Origin: Prevotella sp.
Lineage (GTDB): Bacteria; Bacteroidota; Bacteroidia; Bacteroidales; Bacteroidaceae
DNA: 5,173 nucleotides
Assembly: GCA_016291915.1 (NCBI GenBank)
Contig: JAEEZP010000229.1
Location: forward strand, 1-5,173
Direction: 5' to 3'
Part shown: positions 1-5,173 of the stretch, piece after piece
How the letters are laid out: the number at the start of each line of letters is the position of its first letter
Position numbering within the stretch: position 1 is the first letter of the stretch
Program-made: the position numbers and the translations under genes
The notes under the pieces: generated by a model
What the model saw: only the letters and a program-made list of their open reading frames with translations
What the model was told of the DNA's origin: nothing
Databases searched by the model: none

Positions 1-1031
1 CTCTCCCACCCGAGCATATATGTGCTCTGTGACGTGCCACGCTGACAATGTCGGCTCAATTTGATAAAAAAGAGCAGGAAGCGCGAACCTATCAGTCCCA
101 TACCCAGTCCGATGAACAGCGGAGCAGCATAACTCACGATGGACAGGTCACTACGTGTGAGCAACATGATCAGTGCTATTCCATAAAGAATCAGACCTGA
201 GACGACCTCGCTCTTCAATTCTGCGTCACGGAAAACAAACCTCCAACATAACAAGGCTCCCAGAAAACCACAAAATATCATCACATAGAAAAGCAACGGT
301 AACTGGAACGACAGCAGCAGGCCAAAGGCCACAGTAATCAACAATAGATTCAGAAACAACACCGTTCCATGAGGAAGGAAGAAACGGTCAAGACATGCGA
401 CAGGCACATCATCTTCAGGGATGCGGAATGGGAAATGAACCATCAGTACCAGTACCATACTTGCCACCGAGCACCCCGTTGCAACGAGGAATACTATTGC
501 ATGGTTAGTATAACGCAACAATAATAGTCCTGCCAAAGGACCCAGCGCAAGAGCGATACGTCCAAACCAACCAGTGGCGAAATTAGCTTCCGTGCGTTGG
601 AAACTCTCACAGGTATCGATGATCAGCGTACTACAAAGCACCATCTGAGACAACCCGAAAGTCGCACCCATCGCAAAACGCAGGAGTACTAACACGGGAA
701 ACTCCACAAACTGATAGCGCAGACAATCGAGGTAATACATCAATGCCAGTAATGATGCCAACACTGCAATAGACATAATACAAACGATATTTCTACGGTA
801 ATGTTGCACGAGGAAACTTACGAAGGCACCCAATAGGAATAGTCCAGCACCAAAGGCACCCATCACAAGACCAGTCTCAGCGGCACTCAGATTCTGGTCA
901 CAAGCAAGCCATAACGGCAACGTTGGCAAAAGCATATAGACCGACATAGACAACAGGAACTCTGAGATGGCCAACAGCCAGAACTCATACTGCCAAAGAC
1001 GGATATGTACGGACGTATTCTGAGCGTTCAT
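1..1031 (-). CDS. MFS transporter, C-terminus cut off by window edge
   Basis: The reverse strand is open from an ATG at 1031 to the window edge, giving 343 codons with no stop. The product is very hydrophobic, with about ten predicted membrane spans at roughly residues 17-38, 51-73, 81-100, 112-133, 155-173, 178-199, 222-241, 243-262, 275-291 and 297-320. This fits a 12-span major facilitator missing its last two spans. Supporting signs are the LLRFAMGATFG segment (about 117-126) resembling the MFS RxxxG motif of span 4, a GWFGRIALALGPLAG segment (about 154-168) resembling the glycine/proline motif of span 5, and a charged cytoplasmic loop near 201-220 between the two halves. The family moves small molecules across the inner membrane, usually by proton coupling; the substrate cannot be read here. 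The start lies 12 bp after the HAD gene stop, so the two are probably cotranscribed. No Shine-Dalgarno is present, as is normal for Bacteroidota. MFS assignment is firm; efflux versus uptake is open. Confidence 0.88.
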   Translation of the reverse strand, partial: MNAQNTSVHIRLWQYEFWLLAISEFLLSMSVYMLLPTLPLWLACDQNLSAAETGLVMGAFGAGLFLLGAFVSFLVQHYRRNIVCIMSIAVLASLLALMYYLDCLRYQFVEFPVLVLLRFAMGATFGLSQMVLCSTLIIDTCESFQRTEANFATGWFGRIALALGPLAGLLLLRYTNHAIVFLVATGCSVASMVLVLMVHFPFRIPEDDVPVACLDRFFLPHGTVLFLNLLLITVAFGLLLSFQLPLLFYVMIFCGFLGALLCWRFVFRDAELKSEVVSGLILYGIALIMLLTRSDLSIVSYAAPLFIGLGMGLIGSRFLLFFIKLSRHCQRGTSQSTYMLGWE

Positions 1032-1043
1032 AATGATATTTAA

Positions 1044-1715
1044 TTAGAGCCCCCTCTTCATCGAAGTCAGCAATGTCTCCAACTGTTCGAAGGTCACTCC
1101 TTCATAGTTCGTCAGTTGAAGATCAGATAGTGGTTTGATGGCTTCGACAGAATTCGTTGTTGCCAGTCCAACAACCGTCATCATTGCAGCACGTCCAGCA
1201 CGAAGACCATTGAAGCTATCCTCAAAGACAATACACTCATCACTCTCAGCATCAAGCTTCTGAGACGCTTTCTGATAACAATCTGGATCGGGTTTGCTGC
1301 GATCAAAATTTTCAGATGTCAGGATCGCATCAAAGAGAGAGGAGAATCCCGGCTGATGACGATAAACGCTTTCCATCTTTGGGATGTTTGAACTGGTGAC
1401 CACCGCCGTCCTAACACCACGACTGTGCAAATTAGCGATGAGAGTCTCAAAGCCTGCGATATATTCGTAACTCATCTGTTGTTCGTAGTCGTTGAGTCGG
1501 CTGGTGATACTATCCTGTTCAGACAGCAACGGTCCAGAAAACCAGCGGTCGTAGATTTGCGTCAACGTCTGCCCCTTGATCTCATGTTCCAATCCAGGGT
1601 GTTCCGGATGGTACTGACGGCAGATGCCACCCCAAAATACAGTGTATTGCGGCTCAGTGTCGAACACCACGCCGTCGAGGTCGAAAAGGGCAGCCTTTAA
1701 CTTACAATGAATCAT
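1044..1715 (-). CDS. HAD-superfamily hydrolase (beta-phosphoglucomutase/phosphatase-like)
   Basis: A 223-residue protein of the haloacid dehalogenase superfamily, a cytoplasmic family that acts on phosphate esters through a phospho-aspartate. Numbered from the ATG at 1715, all four motifs are present: motif I FDLDGVVFDTE with nucleophile D12 and acid/base D14; motif II VVTSSN with S108; motif III lysine K141 in RSKPDPDCY; motif IV FEDSFNGLRAG with E165 and D166 for magnesium. The roughly 70 residues between motifs I and II form a helical cap of the C1 type, as in beta-phosphoglucomutase and sugar-phosphate phosphatases (subfamily IA). Length is typical. The frame can be extended to a TTG at 1721, but ATG at 1715 is preferred because 1721 is only about 7 nt from the expected transcription start. 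It heads a unit with the MFS gene, which suggests action on a transported or phosphorylated small molecule, but the substrate cannot be assigned. Mutase versus phosphatase is undecided. Confidence 0.9.
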   Translation of the reverse strand: MIHCKLKAALFDLDGVVFDTEPQYTVFWGGICRQYHPEHPGLEHEIKGQTLTQIYDRWFSGPLLSEQDSITSRLNDYEQQMSYEYIAGFETLIANLHSRGVRTAVVTSSNIPKMESVYRHQPGFSSLFDAILTSENFDRSKPDPDCYQKASQKLDAESDECIVFEDSFNGLRAGRAAMMTVVGLATTNSVEAIKPLSDLQLTNYEGVTFEQLETLLTSMKRGL

Positions 1716-1734
1716 CCACAATCGAATTTTGGTG

Positions 1735-1742
1735 CAAAATTA
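1735..1742 (-). promoter_or_regulatory. Bacteroidota -7 promoter element for the HAD-MFS unit
   Basis: The reverse strand reads TAATTTTG, an exact match to the Bacteroidota -7 consensus TAnnTTTG. It ends 19 nt before the preferred ATG, implying a leader of only about 12-15 nt. No convincing TTTG -33 element is found 19-20 nt upstream, so strength is uncertain. Confidence 0.6.
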
Positions 1743-1760
1743 GCGTTTTTCCACGAGAAA

Positions 1761-1792
1761 TTCGTTCTTTTCCTAAATTAAGTGTACTTTTG
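1761..1792 (+). promoter_or_regulatory. Bacteroidota promoter (-33/-7) for the lipoprotein-rsmG-hydrolase unit
   Basis: TACTTTTG at 1785-1792 matches the -7 consensus TAnnTTTG exactly. A near-match to the -33 element (TTCG against TTTG) sits at 1761-1764 with a 20-nt spacer. The expected start of transcription is near 1797-1800, giving a leader of roughly 10-20 nt to the candidate starts at 1811 and 1817. It faces away from the HAD promoter; the two -7 elements are 42 bp apart, so the -33 region here lies in the upstream sequence of the other promoter. Confidence 0.65.
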
Positions 1793-1810
1793 CAATTGAT
1801 TTCATGATTT

Positions 1811-2602
1811 ATGTATATGAGAATATTCTATTTCTGTGCTTTCGTTCTGCTGTTTTGTGCCTGCAGTCGGAAAAGTGAGACCATTACTTTTGAGACCGTC
1901 GCTGTCAACAAGACCGTAGCTCTCTCCAATGACAGTATTCCACCAATGTGTAGTGTGAATATCCACCTTGAACAGGCTACTCCTGAGAGTGGGAGAGCTG
2001 GAGAGATTGTCAATGCGACAGTTGCCGATCGTCTCCTGAATAGGGGCGACGATGGCATCCAACAGGCTGCAGAAGCCTTCGCCGAAGAGTATACCAGCAA
2101 TTACATCAAGACATTACTACCACTCTACAACCAAGACAGAAAAGACCTCAGCAAACACGCCTGGTACCACTATCATTACATCATCAATAGTCACACCCAA
2201 GCCGGCAGCAAGGGAACGGTAGTCTATCTCGCCGACATCAACTACCGCCAGGGAGGAAGCCATGTCGTCAACCAGCAGATTGTCATGAACTTCGAGGAGA
2301 GCACCGGCAGACTGCTGACTACAAAGGACATTTTTGTCGACGGTTTTGAATCATTTCTTAAAAAAATCCTTCTTAAAGCACTGAAGGAAAATACTGGTCT
2401 TAAAACTCTCAAAGCACTTCGCAAAAGGGGATACCTCAGGGGAATGGATATCTTCGTGCCAGAGAACTTTATTCTCTCCAACGATGCCATCACCTTTATC
2501 TACAATCCTGACGAAATTGGTCCGTACAACCTCGGAAGTACCGAACTGACCATCGCATATACAGCCATGAATAAGATACTCAATTCTTCGTTCGAAAACT
2601 AA
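1811..2602 (+). CDS. DUF3298/RsiV-like putative lipoprotein
   Basis: A 263-residue protein with an N-terminal lipoprotein-type signal: M-Y-M-R, a hydrophobic stretch (residues 5-17), and Cys18 in LLFCAC as the likely lipidated residue. The residues after Cys18 (SRKS) are basic rather than acidic, so the acidic surface-export signal known from Bacteroidota lipoproteins is not seen, and a periplasm-facing membrane anchor is inferred. The mature part resembles the DUF4163 + DUF3298 arrangement: a beta-rich segment with a GGSH motif and NFEESTGRLLTTKDIF (about 148-175), then a helical stretch (179-206) and a C-terminal segment with NFILSNDAITFIYNPDEIGPY (about 219-239) ending in LTIAYTAM. DUF3298 also occurs in the extracytoplasmic part of Bacillus RsiV, the lysozyme-binding anti-sigma factor, but this protein has no anti-sigma domain, so sensing or lysozyme binding cannot be claimed. 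ATG at 1817 is an equally possible start two codons later. It is the first gene of the unit, 10 bp before rsmG. Confidence 0.85.
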   Translation: MYMRIFYFCAFVLLFCACSRKSETITFETVAVNKTVALSNDSIPPMCSVNIHLEQATPESGRAGEIVNATVADRLLNRGDDGIQQAAEAFAEEYTSNYIKTLLPLYNQDRKDLSKHAWYHYHYIINSHTQAGSKGTVVYLADINYRQGGSHVVNQQIVMNFEESTGRLLTTKDIFVDGFESFLKKILLKALKENTGLKTLKALRKRGYLRGMDIFVPENFILSNDAITFIYNPDEIGPYNLGSTELTIAYTAMNKILNSSFEN

Positions 2603-2612
2603 CTCATCGATT

Positions 2613-3266
2613 ATGCCAGCAGACATCATCTCTCAATATTTCCCAGACCTCTCTGTACGTCAGCAGGAACAGTTGGAAGCTCTCAATGAACTCTATCACG
2701 ACTGGAACTCTAAGATCAACGTCATCTCTCGCAAGGACATCGATCAACTCTACGAACATCATGTGCTCCACTCGCTATCCATCGCAAAGGCTATTCATTT
2801 CCGCCCTGATACCCGTATCCTTGATTTCGGCACCGGTGGCGGTTTTCCTGGCATTCCACTTGCTATACTTTTTCCCGACTGCGAGTTCAAACTAATAGAT
2901 GGGACAGGCAAAAAGATCCGTGTGGCACAAGAAATAAGTCAGGCCATTGGCCTTACCAACTGTCATCCAGAGCATTTACGTGGTGAAGACGAAAAGGGAC
3001 TATTTCATTTCGTCGTCAGTCGTGCTGTCATGCCTCTACCCGACCTTGTAAAGATTGTCCGTAAGAATATCATTCGTCAACAGCGCGGAGGAAAAAGCGA
3101 CAGCGTTGTCAACGCCCTTCCCAATGGAATCCTCTGTCTAAAGGGTGGCGACCTGCAGTCTGAGACCCAGCCTTTCAGGAATATCATTGAGACCACCGAC
3201 ATCAGTACTTTCTTCCATGAAGAGTGGTTCAAGGGCAAACACGTCATCTACCTCCCCATCAACTAA
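2613..3266 (+). CDS. rsmG: 16S rRNA (guanine-N7)-methyltransferase RsmG (GidB)
   Basis: A 217-residue cytoplasmic enzyme that uses S-adenosylmethionine to methylate N7 of G527 (E. coli numbering) in the 530 loop of 16S rRNA. Visible family hallmarks are the N-terminal helical part with NELYHDWNSKINVISRKD (about 25-42) and EHHVLHSL (48-55); the SAM-binding glycine motif DFGTGGGFPGIPLAI (71-85; many relatives have D-V-G-S-G-A-G here); an acidic residue after strand 2 in LIDGTGKK (94-101); SRAV (136-139) after strand 4; and NGILCLKGGD (171-180). Length is close to the usual 205-240. Residues about 155-168 (QQRGGKSDSVV) look like a small extra loop before the ALPNG segment. In other bacteria loss of rsmG gives low-level streptomycin resistance. 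The ATG at 2613 is 10 bp after the lipoprotein stop, with no Shine-Dalgarno, so translation probably follows the same transcript. Assignment is very secure. Confidence 0.96.
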   Translation: MPADIISQYFPDLSVRQQEQLEALNELYHDWNSKINVISRKDIDQLYEHHVLHSLSIAKAIHFRPDTRILDFGTGGGFPGIPLAILFPDCEFKLIDGTGKKIRVAQEISQAIGLTNCHPEHLRGEDEKGLFHFVVSRAVMPLPDLVKIVRKNIIRQQRGGKSDSVVNALPNGILCLKGGDLQSETQPFRNIIETTDISTFFHEEWFKGKHVIYLPIN

Positions 3267-3276
3267 CACTATCATT

Positions 3277-3921
3277 ATGATTACAATCAAGACTTTCGCT
3301 TTCAACCTGCTTCAGGAGAACACTTATGTGGTGAGCGACGATACCCTCGAATGTGTCATCATCGACTGCGGAGCCTATTACGAGGACGAGCGCAAAGCCA
3401 TCATCAACTATATCAGCAGTGAGGGATTGAAACCTCGACATCTCCTTGCCACACACGGGCATTGGGATCACAACCTCGGTATCGATACCATCTACGAAGA
3501 ATATGGTCTGCAGGTAGAGGCAGCAAAAGAAGATGAATTCATCATTACGGATATACCCCGTAACTTCCAAAGCATCATTGGAGCCCCACTCCGTAGGGTA
3601 TATCCTGCTGTGGGCCGATTCTTCGACGAGAACGAGAGCATCCACTTCGGCCATCACACCCTGCAAGTTCTAAAGACACCTGGCCACTCACCTGGCAGTG
3701 TTGTCTTCTATTGTGCAGAGGAGCACACCGCCTTTACTGGTGACACCCTGTTCCGTATGAGCGTAGGCCGAACAGACTTCGAGGGTGGTAGTTATCCCGA
3801 CCTCATGGACAGCCTGACCAACGTATTAGCAAAGCTACCAGCAGATACAACCATCCTTCCTGGCCATGGCCCACATTCTAACATCGGCGAAGAACTGCGA
3901 TACAACCCCTATATGCAATAG
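3277..3921 (+). CDS. Metallo-beta-lactamase-fold hydrolase, glyoxalase II-like
   Basis: A 214-residue cytoplasmic enzyme with the complete dinuclear metal site of the metallo-beta-lactamase fold: THGHWDH with H60, H62, D64 and H65; H137 in TPGHSPGS; D156 in FTGDTLF; and H197 in LPGHGP. The FTGDTLF...GRTDF pattern and the short C-terminus place it with the small glyoxalase II-like hydrolases (YcbL type), which cleave thioesters such as S-lactoylglutathione in some relatives. Bacteroidota generally lack glutathione, so the true substrate is unknown. It lacks the extra C-terminal helical domain of classical glyoxalase II (about 250 residues). ATG at 3277 is chosen because the protein then begins MITIKTFAFNLLQENTYV, the standard first beta strand; the frame stays open upstream to 3145, but that would overlap rsmG and add low-complexity, serine-rich sequence. 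It is 10 bp after rsmG and last in the unit. Its 3' end overlaps the opposing ATP-grasp gene by 13 bp. Confidence 0.93.
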   Translation: MITIKTFAFNLLQENTYVVSDDTLECVIIDCGAYYEDERKAIINYISSEGLKPRHLLATHGHWDHNLGIDTIYEEYGLQVEAAKEDEFIITDIPRNFQSIIGAPLRRVYPAVGRFFDENESIHFGHHTLQVLKTPGHSPGSVVFYCAEEHTAFTGDTLFRMSVGRTDFEGGSYPDLMDSLTNVLAKLPADTTILPGHGPHSNIGEELRYNPYMQ

Positions 3922-4979
3922 CCCTGCGCTCTCCTTTGCTTCTTTACCTGCAGCCTGTACTTATCAGCAAGCACAATCTGCATCACACGTGGTATGCCAT
4001 CAGTGAAAGGCGGAAAGGAAAGAGCCACATGCCCCATCGTACGTCGGAGGTTTATCTCGACACATGGATGCAAGAATAATTCTTCACCACTGGGCTGTGC
4101 AACAATCATCATGTCAACACCAAAAGGTCCTTTATATTTATCCTTATAATAGCATCCCAATTCACTACATATCTTTTCTTGAGTCTCACATAACAATTCT
4201 ATTGATATATAATGGTTTATATATTCCATCTTCATATCTTCAGGCATGAGGATATTGCCCTTGTATGCACCATTCCTTGTATAGAAAAGTGACAAACCCA
4301 AATAACGGACACTACCCTGACCGTCGCTTTCGAACTCCATACCGAAATCTTTTACTTTATGATAATATGGCTCCACGATAACAGATCCCTGATGGTCGAT
4401 CACATTACGTATCCATCTCTCCTGAGACTCGTTGAGAGGGGCGTTGAAAAAACGAACACCTCGCCCGCTACTGCTCCAAGGAGCTTTCACCACGATCACC
4501 CCGTATTGCTGTTGAAACTCCAGTATATCGACCATATTATCAATTTCAAAGGACTGACCAGTCGTTCCCTTTCCCTGCAAGGTATTCAACAGCGAGACGG
4601 CAAACCTACGGTGCGACAGTTCACGGACCTTTGAAATGTAATCTTCCGATGGTAACGCGTTCACACCATATCGAAGCAGGAAACTGCGAAGAGCAAGATT
4701 CCATCCCCATGGACGCACCTCTGTAATATCAAGATTATTTAATTGAGACTTATCGACGAACTGTCTTTGTCCACCGCCAACTCTAACTCTCAGTCGTCCA
4801 TAAGACCGCTGTGCATTCTTGACATCTTCTACAAGAATAAGATCATCTTCACCAGTCCAAAGAGCAGGCAACCACCCCAAATCCTGCCGCAACTGCCGAC
4901 CTGCATGAGGTGCAGTAAAATTACTCAGGTTTGAAGCCAGAGCCAGGTCATGTTCAGGGTTAAATATATGCAGTTTCAT
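3909..4979 (-). CDS. ATP-grasp domain protein of unknown substrate
   Basis: A 356-residue soluble protein. From about residue 115 it shows ATP-grasp features: VVKAPWSSSGRGVRF (163-177) with the nucleotide-binding lysine K165 and the flexible Ser/Gly loop; VEPYYHKVKDFGMEF (202-216) with E203 in the hinge region; GPFGVDMMIV (284-293); and HPCVEINLRRTMGHVAL (304-320), where E309 and N311 are the expected magnesium ligands. ATP-grasp enzymes join a carboxylate to an amine or thiol through an acyl-phosphate. The N-terminal about 110 residues begin MKLHIFNPEHDLALA and contain FTAPHAGRQLRQDLG; I recall this opening from Bacteroidota proteins annotated only as hypothetical or ATP-grasp, and it may form the substrate-binding domain. 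The ATG at 4979 is preferred: the frame extends to a TTG at 4994, but that codon lies inside the -7 promoter element. There is no partner gene on its strand, so no pathway can be inferred. Domain assignment is good; the reaction is unknown. Confidence 0.88.
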   Translation of the reverse strand: MKLHIFNPEHDLALASNLSNFTAPHAGRQLRQDLGWLPALWTGEDDLILVEDVKNAQRSYGRLRVRVGGGQRQFVDKSQLNNLDITEVRPWGWNLALRSFLLRYGVNALPSEDYISKVRELSHRRFAVSLLNTLQGKGTTGQSFEIDNMVDILEFQQQYGVIVVKAPWSSSGRGVRFFNAPLNESQERWIRNVIDHQGSVIVEPYYHKVKDFGMEFESDGQGSVRYLGLSLFYTRNGAYKGNILMPEDMKMEYINHYISIELLCETQEKICSELGCYYKDKYKGPFGVDMMIVAQPSGEELFLHPCVEINLRRTMGHVALSFPPFTDGIPRVMQIVLADKYRLQVKKQRRAQGYCI

Positions 4980-4982
4980 ACG

Positions 4983-5023
4983 TTTTTGCCACAAAGGTAA
5001 TCAATTTTTCTACTTTTTTGCCA
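4983..5023. repeat. Spaced direct repeat TTTTTGCCA flanking the ATP-grasp promoter
   Basis: The 9-mer TTTTTGCCA occurs at 4983-4991 and again at 5015-5023, 32 bp apart start to start (about three helical turns). One copy covers the expected transcription start of the ATP-grasp gene, the other its -33 region. Part of the match is a T-run in A/T-rich DNA, so it could be chance; an operator role is speculative. Confidence 0.3.
4992..4999 (-). promoter_or_regulatory. Bacteroidota -7 promoter element for the ATP-grasp gene
   Basis: The reverse strand reads TACCTTTG, an exact TAnnTTTG match, ending only 12 nt before the ATG at 4979. Transcription would start about 4-8 nt after the element, leaving a leader of well under 10 nt. 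The -33 region (around 5020-5023) reads TGGC on this strand, a poor match to TTTG. The element also rules out the upstream TTG at 4994 as a translation start. Confidence 0.65.
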
Positions 5024-5028
5024 TTTTA

Positions 5029-5060
5029 TTTGGTAATATTAAAGAATTATAGTATTTTTG
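5029..5060 (+). promoter_or_regulatory. Bacteroidota promoter (-33/-7) for the response regulator gene
   Basis: TTTG at 5029-5032 and TATTTTTG at 5053-5060 match both Bacteroidota promoter elements (TTTG and TAnnTTTG) exactly, with a 20-nt spacer. This is the best promoter in the window. Transcription would start near 5065-5068, giving a leader of about 22-25 nt to the ATG at 5090. Confidence 0.75.
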
Positions 5061-5089
5061 CACCTAAAAGAAACAAAACTACATATATT

Positions 5090-5173
5090 ATGCCAATTAA
5101 GATTCTCAGCGTCGATGACGAAAACGACCTCGAATTGCTATTAACGCAATACTTCAGAAGAAAAATCAGAAAG
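5090..5173 (+). CDS. Response regulator, receiver domain N-terminus only
   Basis: Twenty-eight codons run from the ATG at 5090 to the window edge and encode MPIKILSVDDENDLELLLTQ followed by YFRRKIRK. The first beta strand and the acidic pair D9-D10 followed by E11 (KILSVDDE) are the signature of a CheY-like receiver domain, in which the acidic pair binds magnesium; the phosphorylated aspartate would lie near residue 55-60, outside the window. The helix DLELLLTQYFRRKIRK matches helix 1 of such domains but is more basic than usual at its end. The output domain cannot be seen, so it may be a DNA-binding regulator, a signalling enzyme fusion or a stand-alone receiver. It is divergent from the ATP-grasp gene, sharing a 110-bp intergenic region with separate promoters. 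Confidence 0.8.
   Translation, partial: MPIKILSVDDENDLELLLTQYFRRKIRK

Noticed and set aside
1425..1700. Plus-strand open frame of 91 codons opposite the HAD gene
   Set aside because: The HAD motifs on the other strand are complete and explain this DNA; the plus-strand product has no recognisable features and no promoter.
1753..1765. Small inverted repeat ACGA-GAAAT-TCGT midway between the divergent promoters
   Set aside because: Arms of only 4 bp are expected by chance in a region this size; not enough to call an operator.
2356..2430. Repeated TCTTAAA and AAAGCACT words inside the lipoprotein gene
   Set aside because: They come from a Lys/Leu-rich helical segment (LLKALKE...LKALRK) in the coding frame and need no separate explanation.
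2242..2629. Minus-strand open frames opposite the lipoprotein and the start of rsmG
   Set aside because: They are shadows of the well-supported plus-strand genes, with no domain signal and no -7 element upstream.
3145..3276. N-terminal extension of the MBL hydrolase frame upstream to 3145
   Set aside because: It lies wholly within the end of rsmG and the gap after it, and encodes Ser/Thr/Pro-rich sequence unlike the family. The ATG at 3277 gives the standard first beta strand.
4064..4934. Plus-strand short open frames opposite the ATP-grasp gene
   Set aside because: The ATP-grasp motifs run through all of this region on the minus strand; the short products have no recognisable features.
5011..5020. 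TACTTTTTTG as a further plus-strand -7 element
   Set aside because: The spacing between TA and TTTG is two bases too long for the consensus, and a better promoter with both elements lies at 5029-5060.

Overview
The window looks like ordinary chromosomal DNA from a member of the Bacteroidota, most likely a Prevotella-like genus of the Bacteroidales. The evidence is: four exact matches to the Bacteroidota -7 promoter element (TAnnTTTG) placed just upstream of genes; no Shine-Dalgarno sequences and A/T-rich start contexts; and protein sequences (RsmG with an ALPNG..CLKGGD segment, an ATP-grasp protein opening with FNPEHDLALA) that I recall as typical of that phylum. The genus is an inference. 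There are no rRNA or tRNA genes, CRISPR arrays, insertion sequences or phage genes.

Layout: (1) Positions 1-1715, minus strand: a two-gene unit, a HAD-superfamily phosphatase/phosphomutase followed 12 bp later by an MFS transporter that runs off the left edge. (2) Positions 1716-1810: a divergent intergenic region with one -7 element facing each way. (3) Positions 1811-3921, plus strand: a tightly spaced three-gene unit with 10-bp gaps, made of a DUF3298/RsiV-like lipoprotein, rsmG (16S rRNA m7G methyltransferase) and a glyoxalase-II-like metallo-beta-lactamase-fold hydrolase. (4) Positions 3909-4979, minus strand: an uncharacterised ATP-grasp enzyme whose 3' end overlaps the hydrolase gene tail-to-tail by 13 bp. 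(5) Positions 4980-5089: a second divergent, A/T-rich promoter region with a spaced direct repeat. (6) From 5090 to the right edge, plus strand: the first 28 codons of a response regulator receiver domain.

The genes do not form one obvious pathway. The rsmG unit combines translation maintenance with envelope and small-molecule hydrolase genes of unknown physiological link. The HAD-MFS pair could be a small export or uptake plus dephosphorylation unit, but no substrate can be read from the sequence. No clearly new system is visible. The points most worth a second look are the uncharacterised ATP-grasp enzyme with its near-leaderless promoter, the tail-to-tail overlap, and the repeat in its promoter region.
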